Below, piece by piece: positions 14,136-21,297 of a DNA stretch of 21,297 nucleotides; positions within the stretch are counted from its first letter, which is position 1; each line of letters starts with the position of its first letter. The translations under genes were made by a program, and so were the position numbers. The notes below the pieces were generated by a model. The model was not told where the DNA came from. It worked only from the letters and a program-made list of their open reading frames with translations, and did no database searches. Origin of the DNA: Candidatus Zixiibacteriota bacterium (GTDB lineage: Bacteria; Zixibacteria; MSB-5A5; JAABVY01; JAHJOQ01); the NCBI GenBank assembly GCA_024275215.1, contig JAJRZO010000513.1:1-21297 (forward strand). Direction: 5' to 3'.

Positions 14136-15660
14136 GAAAGAATCACATAATGCCATGATACTGCTCGCAGCATGCCTCGCCATGATTGCTTTATCGGGTG
14201 TACAGGCGTTCGGTTCGGAAATAACAGATATTTCAACCGTTCCCACTGATAGCTGGCTATACAATGAACTCGACTGGCTTCTGTTGAATCCACCGGCTGA
14301 CAAATACATGCAGCTTTCCACAAGACCGTACAGCAGAGATGAATTGCGTTTGATAGCAGAAGATTCAGAAAAAAGGGGTCGGGTCGCTGAGTGGAAACGA
14401 GCGCAGATACTCGCCGATTTCGACAAGATAGTCTGGTACGCTCCCAAACAAATTCCCGAGCTCCAATTCCGTTTCAGAACTTCGCCATTCAGCATGATGC
14501 ACTTCGCCGACACACTCGAACCACTGTATCGAGTTGGCGTCAAACAGGAATTTGCCTTGTCATATAAGAACAACCTGACATTCTATGTTCGGGGACGGCT
14601 CGAAAACAAAGGTGAACTTGATTCATTCAATCGTGCAAGAAAATGGGAGGACAAGCTGACCGGCTATTTCGATTACGCACTGATCTCATTCAAGAAATCC
14701 GGCTTCTTTATCCAATACGGCCGCTCATACAGAATATGGGGACCGGGTGACACGGACCGCCTTCTACTATCTGGCAACTCGCCATCCTTCGATCAACTCT
14801 ATGCACGGTTCGCATATCGCAGGTTTATGATCCAGACATTTCTGACACGTCTGAATGATTTTCATCCTGCAGAGGATACTACATATCAGCGATACTTTGC
14901 CGCGCATCGTATTTCACTCAGGCTCAGATCAAACCTTGAAATCGGGATATCGGAGACAGCATTGTATGGCAGGCAGGGTTCGGGACCTGAGATGTATTAT
15001 ATGAACCCGATCCTTCCATATTATTGGGAACAGTACAACAGCGGACAAGACGATAACATCTACATTGGACTTGATTTTGTGTGGTGGCCGTTTAAGGGAA
15101 CACGCACTTACGGTGAACTCATGATTGATGACTTCCAGATCGATTTCGTGAGCGAAGCACAACAAGTCGGGTATGATGTCGGCGTATCGAGCAATGGATT
15201 CGCGGGGACAGACCGGTTGAGGTTTGACTTTCAGTATACTCATGTGATGAATTACATCTATGGACAAATATATCCTCGCAATATCTACACCAACAGAGGA
15301 GTAATAATCGGCTCCTCACTCGGACCTGATGCAGATCGCACTCGTCTCAAGGCTCAATATGCAGTGAGTCGCTACTTTACTCTAAACGCAGGAGGTATGT
15401 TCGCTCGCAGAGGTGAAGGCAGAATAACCGATCCTCAGCTTGGTGGTGTGCCAAAGGGCGAGAAATTCCCCTCCGGGACTGTTCAGGAAACTTTGAAATT
15501 GAATTTAGGCCTGTCAGTGATATTCGCTCCCTTGTTAGATATACGTCTTGACGCCGGCTATTTCAAAGTCAACAATCCCGACAATCTCACCGGAAGGATT
15601 GAGTCACCGTTCCTTGACCTCAGTATTCACTATGATTTCCAGAGATGGTTTCTCTTCTGA
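14116..15660 (+). CDS. Wzi-like capsule-assembly / outer-membrane beta-barrel protein
   Basis: 514 residues. A signal sequence (AMILLAACLAMIALSGVQAFG) is followed by a soluble N-terminal part (SWLYNELDWLLLNPP, STRPYSRDELRLI) and then about 350 residues of alternating strands ending SIHYDFQRWFLF, a terminal aromatic typical of outer-membrane barrels. The order 'YnEldWLl...RPysR.E...L', then QYGRSYRIWGPGDTDRLLLS and YYMNPILPYYWEQYN, is what I associate with the Wzi family, whose founding member is an outer-membrane lectin that holds capsule to the cell. No capsule genes are nearby, so the exact role is open. I start at 14116 (GAGG four bases before it); 14122 is equally possible. It overlaps the channel gene. 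Confidence 0.82.
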   Translation: MSMSVREKESHNAMILLAACLAMIALSGVQAFGSEITDISTVPTDSWLYNELDWLLLNPPADKYMQLSTRPYSRDELRLIAEDSEKRGRVAEWKRAQILADFDKIVWYAPKQIPELQFRFRTSPFSMMHFADTLEPLYRVGVKQEFALSYKNNLTFYVRGRLENKGELDSFNRARKWEDKLTGYFDYALISFKKSGFFIQYGRSYRIWGPGDTDRLLLSGNSPSFDQLYARFAYRRFMIQTFLTRLNDFHPAEDTTYQRYFAAHRISLRLRSNLEIGISETALYGRQGSGPEMYYMNPILPYYWEQYNSGQDDNIYIGLDFVWWPFKGTRTYGELMIDDFQIDFVSEAQQVGYDVGVSSNGFAGTDRLRFDFQYTHVMNYIYGQIYPRNIYTNRGVIIGSSLGPDADRTRLKAQYAVSRYFTLNAGGMFARRGEGRITDPQLGGVPKGEKFPSGTVQETLKLNLGLSVIFAPLLDIRLDAGYFKVNNPDNLTGRIESPFLDLSIHYDFQRWFLF

Positions 15661-15724
15661 CTGGGAGGCAAAATAAGACTTGATGAGATTCTCGAACAAT
15701 CATACTGATGAGCGTGAGCCGGTA

Positions 15725-15743
15725 GCCCATCCAAAGGGCGGGC
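15725..15743. repeat. CCCAYCC-type hairpin
   Basis: GCCCATCC (15725-15732) pairs with GGGCGGGC (15736-15743) across AAA with one mismatch and one G-T pair. It resembles the hairpins at 6514-6553. The remaining bases of 15661-15823 show no gene or other structure I can name. Confidence 0.45.
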
Positions 15744-15823
15744 AATGTGTGGATTCACAAATAAACTTCTCCATGAACCTCGAAATCTTTATGGTTGCGA
15801 CTATGCATTATTATTTCTCTGAT

Positions 15824-15847
15824 CCGTCAGGAAAGGATTCCTGACGG
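15824..15847. repeat. GGAA-AGGA-TTCC hairpin, copy 1
   Basis: Perfect 10-bp stem CCGTCAGGAA (15824-15833) with 15838-15847 and loop AGGA. It shares the inner GGAA-AGGA-TTCC with the copies at 16275 and 16308, while its outer arm differs. Confidence 0.65.
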
Positions 15848-15920
15848 CGCAAGTCCCTGAAGACGCGCGAAATATCAGCGAATCCGATGATTCACCTGAC
15901 GATTGAGGGGATATTCAAAA

Positions 15921-15994
15921 TCGGGGTGAGAGGATTTGAACCTCCGACATCTTGCTCCCAAAGCAAGCGCGCTACCAGACTGCGCCACACCCCG
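15921..15994 (-). tRNA. tRNA-Pro (anticodon TGG)
   Basis: Read on the minus strand, 74 nt fold into a full cloverleaf. Acceptor CGGGGTG with CACCCCG (7 bp). D arm GCGC/GCGC. Anticodon stem CTTGC/GCAAG with loop TTTGGGA, hence anticodon TGG. T arm GGAGG/CCTCT with loop TTCAAAT. Discriminator A. CCA is not encoded. It reads proline CCA and probably all CCN codons through wobble. A good promoter stands just upstream. Confidence 0.97.
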
Positions 15995-16006
15995 ATCGGG
16001 AAAGTC

Positions 16007-16034
16007 AAAATACGACCTTATTCGCCATTGTCAA
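16007..16034 (-). promoter_or_regulatory. Promoter of tRNA-Pro
   Basis: On the minus strand a consensus -35 TTGACA (16029-16034) is followed after 16 bases by TATTTT (16007-16012, 4 of 6 matches). Transcription would start a few bases before the tRNA 5' end at 15994, as expected for a stable RNA. Confidence 0.62.
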
Positions 16035-16161
16035 GATTCATGTTGATTTGACTTTTCAATAAAATGATAAGCAGCACAATGACGATCTCAGCTCGTGCGC
16101 GGCAGACCTCCCGGGGTTGTCTAAAAAAAGAATCTATAAACTCAAACGGAAAGATGAGCAT

Positions 16162-16234
16162 GTCATTCCCGCGGAGGCGGGAATCTACTCTAACCATAAC
16201 GTATTCAATAGATTTCCGCCTTCGTGGGAATGAC
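16162..16234. repeat. REPIN-like head-to-head palindrome pair, second copy
   Basis: Left half 16162-16187 (GTCATTCCCGCG, then GAGGCGGGAATCTA) and right half 16209-16234 are reverse complements with three differences in 26 bases. The spacer is 21 bases. It has the same plan and the same GTCAT/ATCTA ends as 6347-6418, but the spacer sequence is different. Confidence 0.78.
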
Positions 16235-16274
16235 GTTGCTTGCGTACGGTACTTTCGTGCGTTGCTTGCGCGCG

Positions 16275-16298
16275 GTGTCGGGAATCCTTTCCCGACAC
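16275..16298. repeat. GGAA-AGGA-TTCC hairpin, copy 2 (inverted)
   Basis: Perfect 10-bp stem GTGTCGGGAA (16275-16284) with 16289-16298 and loop TCCT, which is the loop of the other copies read on the opposite strand. Confidence 0.65.
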
Positions 16299-16307
16299 GC
16301 TGTGAAC

Positions 16308-16331
16308 TCGCCAGGAAAGGATTCCTGGCGA
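16308..16331. repeat. GGAA-AGGA-TTCC hairpin, copy 3, with a partial copy after it
   Basis: Perfect 10-bp stem TCGCCAGGAA (16308-16317) with 16322-16331 and loop AGGA. About ten bases later AAAGGATTCCTTGCG repeats the loop and right arm with no left partner, apparently a worn fourth copy. From 16380 to the start of the next gene I see no structure I can name. Confidence 0.62.
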
Positions 16332-16528
16332 CGCGATAAAAGGATTCCTTGCGATGCGATAATTACGCAAGACTACCTTCATTTGTGTCTAATCTGACAC
16401 ACATCGATGCCGTCTAAAAGGCTGTCGCACCCATAACTGATTGCCCCTCATCATGTTAATCACTCGGCATGTTCTCTGCAATAACAATGATCGAAACTGA
16501 CAAGAACCCTTGATGAAAGGAGAACATC

Positions 16529-17638
16529 ATGAAATCGCAAATTCTTTTCGCAGGAGTCATTGCCGCAATGGCAGTCGCAATCGTTGCTGTTTTTTTCTTC
16601 ACAGTCGAGAAACGCGATGCGATCCCATCGGTCGAGTCGATATCTGTCTCAGACGAAGAAGTTTACCCTGGTGTCTGCAATGGTGAAGCGATGCCTGCTG
16701 AACCTGCTGTGACCGACACCGCAGCTATTCCGGAACCGTTGATGACTCAGGTTCCGCTCGATACTGTTGAGCTTGATTTCTCGAATGTGACAGCCGCTGC
16801 CGTAATGAATGGCAAAGCTGTGGTCGGCACCAAAGGCGGGGTTTTTATTTATGATCCTGTCGAGACATCGATTGAACTTGTGTCAGTCAACAACGGTCTG
16901 ACCGATCCTCATGTTACTGCGCTGTATCCAGAGGATAATCGAATCTACATCGGTACAAAGTCAGGCTTGTATCTCCTGGATGAGGATGGCGATGTTGATC
17001 GCATCGCGCCTGATTTTGAAACCGAGATCACTGCTGTCGCCGCAAAGGGCAACGATGTCTACATCGGCACCCCGACTGATGGAGTGATCAGGATTTCACC
17101 TATTGATACAACTGTTATCCTGAGTAGTAAGAATATAAGAGCGATTGAAATCGGCGGATCTAATATCTGGATTGCAGCTTACGACGATGGTCTTTACAGC
17201 TATGACGGCGTGAAATGCCAGAGGCGATGCCTGATTTCCGACTCGACCGCACTCAATTGCGTTTCCGCACTTGGGTACAAATTCAACAGGCTGTATGTGG
17301 GGACACCTGATGGTATGTATGTCTACAATGGAGGAAGCTGGGACTTGTATGATGCTGACGATGGTCTCCTGGTTTCCGATGTGACTGCTATCACATTCAA
17401 AGGCTGGAAGATACTTGCCGGTACTCGGAGCTGGGGATATTTTGAGATATTCGAAGACTGGGTCAGGCCGATGTCATGGTCTGAGGCGCTTGAGGTTACC
17501 GCGCTGGCATCTGATGGTAATCTCGTTGTGCTTGGAACGCCCGACAACGGCGCCTATGTTGCAACCGAAAACGATGTCCGTCATGTGAACCCGGATATCG
17601 AGACGTTCGAGATTCCACAATTCGCACTTATATTCTGA
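16529..17638 (+). CDS. Membrane-anchored beta-propeller protein (Reg_prop-like repeats)
   Basis: 369 residues. The N-terminus is one hydrophobic helix (LFAGVIAAMAVAIVAVFFF) with no clear cleavage site, so it is probably an anchor, followed by an acidic, proline-rich linker to about residue 85. The rest repeats in units of about 40 residues of the form 'G-vt-al-....-iyiGT-.GLy.yd' (VTALYPEDNRIYIGTKSGLYLL, YIGTPTDGVIRIS, IWIAAYDDGLYSYDG, LYVGTPDGMYVYNGG, ILAGTRSWGYFEIF, VVLGTPDNGAYVAT). This matches two-component-regulator propeller blades, some six or seven. No enzymatic or signalling domain is attached, unlike the sensor kinases that carry such blades. A scaffold or binding role outside the membrane is likely. 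GAAAGGAG precedes the ATG. It ends at a hairpin shared with the convergent gene. Confidence 0.8.
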   Translation: MKSQILFAGVIAAMAVAIVAVFFFTVEKRDAIPSVESISVSDEEVYPGVCNGEAMPAEPAVTDTAAIPEPLMTQVPLDTVELDFSNVTAAAVMNGKAVVGTKGGVFIYDPVETSIELVSVNNGLTDPHVTALYPEDNRIYIGTKSGLYLLDEDGDVDRIAPDFETEITAVAAKGNDVYIGTPTDGVIRISPIDTTVILSSKNIRAIEIGGSNIWIAAYDDGLYSYDGVKCQRRCLISDSTALNCVSALGYKFNRLYVGTPDGMYVYNGGSWDLYDADDGLLVSDVTAITFKGWKILAGTRSWGYFEIFEDWVRPMSWSEALEVTALASDGNLVVLGTPDNGAYVATENDVRHVNPDIETFEIPQFALIF

Positions 17639-17657
17639 ACATACTCCACAAGATGCA

Positions 17658-17690
17658 AAACGGCTGTCTCGAACAGAGAGACAGCCGTTT
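17658..17690. terminator. Hairpin between convergent genes
   Basis: A perfect 13-bp stem, AAACGGCTGTCTC (17658-17670) with 17678-17690 and a 7-base loop, lies 20 bp after the propeller stop and 20 bp after the stop of the minus-strand gene at 17711. The stem ends in TTT on the plus strand and, read on the minus strand, in TTTTGC, so it can serve both directions. Confidence 0.75.
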
Positions 17691-17710
17691 GAAACTTATT
17701 TGTCACAAGG

Positions 17711-19465
17711 CTACTTGCTCATGAGACTTTTCCACAGTTTCCGAGCCGACTCTGTCATCGGATTCCGGATATTAGCCCGATAGAGCATACGATTTCCGAG
17801 GGTGATTGTAGTCTTTTTCTTCTCGCCGTTTCTCTCAAAACCGACCTTGATTTTCTCACCCGGCTTCATTCCGGAAGTGAGCTTGTTCAAATCAGTCGCG
17901 TTACTCATTTTGAATCCATTCAATGTACTTAGAACATCGCCGAATTCGATCCCTGCTTTTTGGGCAGGACCATCCGGTTCGACATACTCAACCGATAAAT
18001 CATTGAAACCGGCCATGAGCAGTCCGACATCAGCTTCCCCACTCGCCTCAAGCCTGACACTTACGCCGTAAGGTCTGAGAATCTTATCAAGATCAATCAG
18101 TTCAGTTCCCTTGAAATGAACATTGATGAGTGAATCAACTTCCGGTAAACCGAGATCCTCGAAAAGGCTGAACAATTCAAGCTCAGTATATCCATCAGTG
18201 CCGCCGTATGAATGCATCAGACTGTTTAGCGCATCTTCGAGAGTCATCTTTCCGTCAGTGTTCTTGTTCAGCATAAGATCGAACATGGCGACGATCATAA
18301 ATGAGTAGATGCTTCTTTCATTTGAATTGGGAAGCTGCAGCATTGAATACAGGGACAGTCCCTTTACATGAAGCTGGTTGACATAGGATGTGTATGTCCT
18401 TGCGATCTTAGCGAGGAAATCATCCCTGCTGATAAATCCAAGCTTCAACATTGACTTCAACTGCATATAGTTCAATGTACCTGTCGTAAACCAGTCGAGC
18501 TGAGTTGTCGATGATGGTCGGAAATATCCGGGAGTCCAGAAACTAAGCAAATTGTACGCAATCAATCCAAGCTGACTGTCAAGCTGGGACTTATCCGTTT
18601 TCTCATCAATGAGACAGTTGAAACTGCGTGTGCCGACCGCACCATAGTTGTGCGTTCCAGTAACCTTCGCCGAACCCGGAGTCGAATAGACTGTCATACT
18701 GATCCTGCCGGGCGGCAGAATACCAAAGATTGACACATAGAGATCAATAATAGAATCGATTCGAGGCCACAGGTCATCAGGAGTAAACCCCAGCCCCACA
18801 CGGCTGATTGCGCAAATGATCGAATCGCTACCCTTCTCGTATGTTTTCACGGCGAAATCACCGAGCGCCCAGAATTCACTGCGTAGAAGGTTCAGGCTGG
18901 GAACCCGATAGCTGTCATGTTTGATTTTCTCGTATGGTGTAATGAATACGACATTATCGGGTCCCTCGAACGTGACATCGATATTGCCGATTCTGCTGCC
19001 GCCGGCATCTTTTGGATAAATCACTATCGCAGCGCCGGGGAATATCACGGCAGTTCCCCACATCAACGGCGTATCATCCAGCCCAAGTTTACTTGGAGTT
19101 CTAATGTGATCCATCACAATGATGTAGTTGGCGGTATAAGTCCCTTTCAGTCCACTTGCGCGATAGAGTCCAACTGTGTCTTCTACAAAATCAACTTTTT
19201 CACCCTTGCTGTCGTGAAGAGTAAATACTCTGACATGTTTCCTGTAGCCCTCGGTAAAATGATTGTCAACATCATCGAGGACAAACATGACTTCCCCCGT
19301 GCGGGCAGGAAATGTGTATTCGGCTTCAACTTCGATGAGTTTCCTCATCGGGTTACCTATCCTGAATTTGTAACTCACACTCCAGTCATTCGGCCCGGTA
19401 TCCTGAGCCACGACAAGCCCGACACAAAGTAATATCAGCAGTACGGTAATGGTGACAATTCGCAT
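17711..19465 (-). CDS. M61 (glycyl aminopeptidase)-like protein with PDZ domain, catalytic residues lost
   Basis: 584 residues, exported: signal peptide MRIVTITVLLILLCVGLVVA ending before QDTG. A beta-rich N-terminal domain runs to about 220, then a thermolysin-like alpha region (about 225-460), then a PDZ domain (about 475-560: VEYVEPDGPAQKAGIEFGDV, LNGFKMSNATDLNKL). This order is that of M61 peptidases. At the place of the zinc motif HExxH the protein reads YNLLS (residues 304-308, in LIAYNLLSFW; family 'AHEFFHLW'). The third ligand, Glu in 'WFSEGF', is Thr328 in WFTTGT. It should bind no zinc and probably acts by binding proteins or peptides in the periplasm. AAGGAAGG precedes the ATG. It lies 113 bp downstream of the OmpA-type gene on the same strand. 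Confidence 0.78.
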   Translation of the reverse strand: MRIVTITVLLILLCVGLVVAQDTGPNDWSVSYKFRIGNPMRKLIEVEAEYTFPARTGEVMFVLDDVDNHFTEGYRKHVRVFTLHDSKGEKVDFVEDTVGLYRASGLKGTYTANYIIVMDHIRTPSKLGLDDTPLMWGTAVIFPGAAIVIYPKDAGGSRIGNIDVTFEGPDNVVFITPYEKIKHDSYRVPSLNLLRSEFWALGDFAVKTYEKGSDSIICAISRVGLGFTPDDLWPRIDSIIDLYVSIFGILPPGRISMTVYSTPGSAKVTGTHNYGAVGTRSFNCLIDEKTDKSQLDSQLGLIAYNLLSFWTPGYFRPSSTTQLDWFTTGTLNYMQLKSMLKLGFISRDDFLAKIARTYTSYVNQLHVKGLSLYSMLQLPNSNERSIYSFMIVAMFDLMLNKNTDGKMTLEDALNSLMHSYGGTDGYTELELFSLFEDLGLPEVDSLINVHFKGTELIDLDKILRPYGVSVRLEASGEADVGLLMAGFNDLSVEYVEPDGPAQKAGIEFGDVLSTLNGFKMSNATDLNKLTSGMKPGEKIKVGFERNGEKKKTTITLGNRMLYRANIRNPMTESARKLWKSLMSK

Positions 19466-19578
19466 AAATTCCTTCCTTATGAGCTTACCATGTTATACAA
19501 ACGGCGGCACCACGGTTGCCACCTTTATCACCGGCGATAGCGCCTCCAAACACGCTTTGAACCGCGCTCACCGAAGTC

Positions 19579-20994
19579 CTAATATACGAATTCTATTTCG
19601 ATTCTGCGATTCTTTTCCCTGCCCTCACGGGTTTGATTTGAGGCAAGAAAACTGGTCATGCCTTTTCCGATGGCTTTGATTCGATTGCGGTCTGCGCCAT
19701 TCATCACGAGATAATTGCGTACTTTTTCCGCTCGTTTCTGAGAAAGTTTCAGATTAGCTTCGGCATTTCCAATATTGTCGGTATATCCGAAAATCTTCAC
19801 AATCACACCGGGGTAAGCTTTCAGCCAGTCTGTCAGGCTGTCGAGGAAGATCCCAGTTTTCTGATCAATATCAGATCCGCCCGAAGCATATTTCACATGT
19901 AGAGTTCTCTTGAAGAATATTTTCGATTTATCGAAACAACCGTTCGCATCCACCTGATAACCGCGAGGCGTGTTCGGGCATTCATCAATATCATCGGGCA
20001 CACCATCGGCATCCTGATCGAGCGGACATCCTGCGGAATCGACAGTCATATTCATTGGAGTATCAAAACAATCATCCAGATAATCAGGCACGCCATCCAT
20101 ATCGACATCAGTCGGACAACCTGTCTCATCAACAAACCCCTTCGCTTCAATGGGCGTGTTGGGACAGAGATCAATAGCATCCCTGACGCCGTCATAGTCA
20201 GCATCGGCAAAATAATCATCGATAGATTGCCGCAGGCTGTCAAATGACGATCCTCCTCCCGGTTCTCGTTCGATGAATTGCGTCGGCTGCTTTCTGGAAA
20301 CCGCCATCTCACCCTTATCGCGCCACTTCTCCCACAGAGTCCTATGGCGTTTTCCAAAATAGAATGCGAGTCCAATTTTGAAATTGGCATATCCTCTCGA
20401 CCGAATATCCTCGGTTGCATCATCGAAATCGGCGCCAATACCTGTGAGATAGAAAAGTTCCATGTTATAGTTGATACTCCACCGGGGATGGATGAAACTC
20501 TCAGCACCGATTCCGGCTAATATGAATAACTCGGTCGCCTTGTAATCCGTTTCAGAACCTGCAGAATTGGTAACTATCAGAGGTTTGTCTGTTGCTATGC
20601 TGCTGATGTCCCAAATGGATAAACCTATGCCGAATTTCACATACGGCATGAATGACCCTTCGGGATAAACAAAAACTTTGCCTGCCACTCCGAAACCGAA
20701 ATTTGTCCAGACCTGGTTGGCAACCTCCCGGCCAATCTTGAATGTTTTTTCGGAAATCGAATCGTTATAGACTTTGGAAAAGGAAAACAGCGGCCCGACG
20801 AAGAATCTGTCAGAAGCTTTGTGATACAGTCTCGCTTCGTAAGTCGGTGATATTACCCAGGGCTGACTCGTGTTGTTGAAAGTAGGCTGCCTGACTCCGG
20901 CGCCAAGATTGATCGACCACTGTCTTTCGATCCCACCTGAGGCATCAGACAATGGAGCCAGAATAATCGCAAGGATCGCCAGCCGCCACAGCAT
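19579..20994 (-). CDS. OmpA-family outer-membrane protein with thrombospondin type-3 repeats
   Basis: 471 residues. Signal peptide MLWRLAILAIILAPLSDASG, then an N-terminal barrel (about 20-220: VGPLFSFSKVYND, PYVKFGIGLSIWDIS, ANFKIGLAFYFG). A linker leads to three calcium-binding TSP3 repeats (about 262-350: DADYDGVRDAIDLCPNTP, DVDMDGVPDYLDDCFDTP, DQDADGVPDDIDECPNTP). The OmpA-C peptidoglycan-binding domain follows (VKIFGYTDNIGNAEANLKLS, KAIGKGMTSF, NRRIEIEF). It ties the outer membrane to the wall. I prefer the ATG at 20994, since CAGGA lies just before it and a promoter-like pair would start RNA near 21022. The longer ATGs at 21009 and 21018 lack a ribosome site. Confidence 0.93.
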   Translation of the reverse strand: MLWRLAILAIILAPLSDASGGIERQWSINLGAGVRQPTFNNTSQPWVISPTYEARLYHKASDRFFVGPLFSFSKVYNDSISEKTFKIGREVANQVWTNFGFGVAGKVFVYPEGSFMPYVKFGIGLSIWDISSIATDKPLIVTNSAGSETDYKATELFILAGIGAESFIHPRWSINYNMELFYLTGIGADFDDATEDIRSRGYANFKIGLAFYFGKRHRTLWEKWRDKGEMAVSRKQPTQFIEREPGGGSSFDSLRQSIDDYFADADYDGVRDAIDLCPNTPIEAKGFVDETGCPTDVDMDGVPDYLDDCFDTPMNMTVDSAGCPLDQDADGVPDDIDECPNTPRGYQVDANGCFDKSKIFFKRTLHVKYASGGSDIDQKTGIFLDSLTDWLKAYPGVIVKIFGYTDNIGNAEANLKLSQKRAEKVRNYLVMNGADRNRIKAIGKGMTSFLASNQTREGREKNRRIEIEFVY

Positions 20995-21028
20995 TGTTCC
21001 TGCAGTCATACGTACCATAACATATATG

Positions 21029-21056
21029 ATTATGATGGACAGCCGTTGATTTTCAA
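21029..21056 (-). promoter_or_regulatory. Promoter candidate for the OmpA/TSP3 gene
   Basis: On the minus strand TTGAAA (21051-21056, 5 of 6) is followed after 16 bases by CATAAT (21029-21034, 5 of 6). RNA would begin near 21022, leaving about 28 bases before the preferred ATG at 20994. Confidence 0.5.
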
Positions 21057-21075
21057 CAAAAAAGTGTATTTACGA

Positions 21076-21297
21076 TCAATGGTAAATAGAACGAATTTCT
21101 ACGCCTGTGTAGTACGACGACAATATCTGTCTGTAGTCTTGACCTGCCCGTGAACGTCCGAGCGCTCCGCACTGGCACATTCCAACACCATGCCCGTTGC
21201 CGAACCCATCCGCTCTTGTTGTGTCTATATGACCATTAACACCGCGTGTCAGTGTAATCTGAAAATTTGTTGATGGCAGTCTCGCATTTTCCCGATC
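21076..21297 (-). CDS. SpoIID/LytB-domain protein, C-terminal end (partial)
   Basis: The minus-strand frame enters from the window edge and runs 73 codons to TGA at 21076-21078, with no start in the window. It reads ...GFGNGHGVGMCQCGALGRSR then AGQDYRQILSSYYTGVEI. 'GHGVGMSQWGA..mA..G..y.eIL.hYY.g..i' is the closing signature of the SpoIID domain, a lytic transglycosylase acting on glycan strands lacking stem peptides; outside sporeformers SpoIID-like proteins are common in Gram-negative phyla. Here the usual S-Q-W/Y is C-Q-C. It precedes the OmpA-type gene by 57 bp (to its longest start) on the same strand. Confidence 0.87.
   Translation of the reverse strand, partial: DRENARLPSTNFQITLTRGVNGHIDTTRADGFGNGHGVGMCQCGALGRSRAGQDYRQILSSYYTGVEIRSIYH

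Noticed and set aside
15921..16234. Integrated element at tRNA-Pro
   Set aside because: No integrase gene and no direct repeat of the tRNA 3' end is visible in the window.
16064..16339. 91-codon plus-strand frame upstream of the propeller gene
   Set aside because: It runs straight through the REPIN-like pair and the hairpins, has no ribosome site, and its translation reflects the repeats.

Overview
The window reads as a Gram-negative, metabolically versatile bacterium of moderate GC. It has an OmpA-type outer-membrane protein with thrombospondin type-3 repeats, a Wzi-like outer-membrane barrel, a proton-translocating transhydrogenase in the three-gene layout and a glutamate-route haem pathway. 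A lineage in the FCB superphylum (Zixibacteria-like) fits this mix and the many intergenic palindromes, but that placement is inference and no marker gene here settles it. There is no phage, insertion sequence or CRISPR array.

Layout. 3-911 (+): the end of an OPT-family transporter, then an array of five small hairpins, then a SlyD-like FKBP prolyl isomerase. 1088-1678 (-): a truncated outer-membrane barrel gene. 1775-6218 (+): a tight operon pntAa-pntAb-pntB followed by an aspartase/fumarase-family lyase (aspartase by its motifs) and closed by a clear terminator. 6283-6560 holds a cluster of palindromic repeats. 6744-9912 (-): a haem operon transcribed hemC-hemB-hemL. 10115-10981 (-): a LOG-family nucleotide hydrolase whose reading frame is cut by an in-frame TAG 32 codons before its natural end. 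11140-15660 (+): alanine racemase, an alpha/beta hydrolase, a two-helix potassium channel with an RCK domain, and a Wzi-like barrel. 15661-16528 carries tRNA-Pro(TGG) on the minus strand with a good promoter, amid several palindromes. 16529-17638 (+) is a membrane-anchored beta-propeller. Converging on it across a hairpin terminator is 17711-19465 (-), an M61-like protein with a PDZ domain whose zinc-binding residues are all gone. The window closes with an OmpA/TSP3 protein (19579-20994, -) and the end of a SpoIID-domain protein (21076-21297, -).

The genes fall into core metabolism (NADPH supply with aspartate/fumarate chemistry; tetrapyrrole synthesis; D-alanine for the wall) and an envelope set (Wzi-like, propeller, dead M61/PDZ, OmpA, SpoIID). 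The most unusual content lies between the genes. There is a head-to-head palindrome pair at two loci that looks like a REPIN, with compensatory base changes between copies, and there are several families of short hairpins whose inner sequence is kept while the outer arms vary but stay paired. The other points most worth checking are the LOG in-frame stop, the dead M61 peptidase, the TVGFR selectivity filter and the enlarged membrane domain of PntB.
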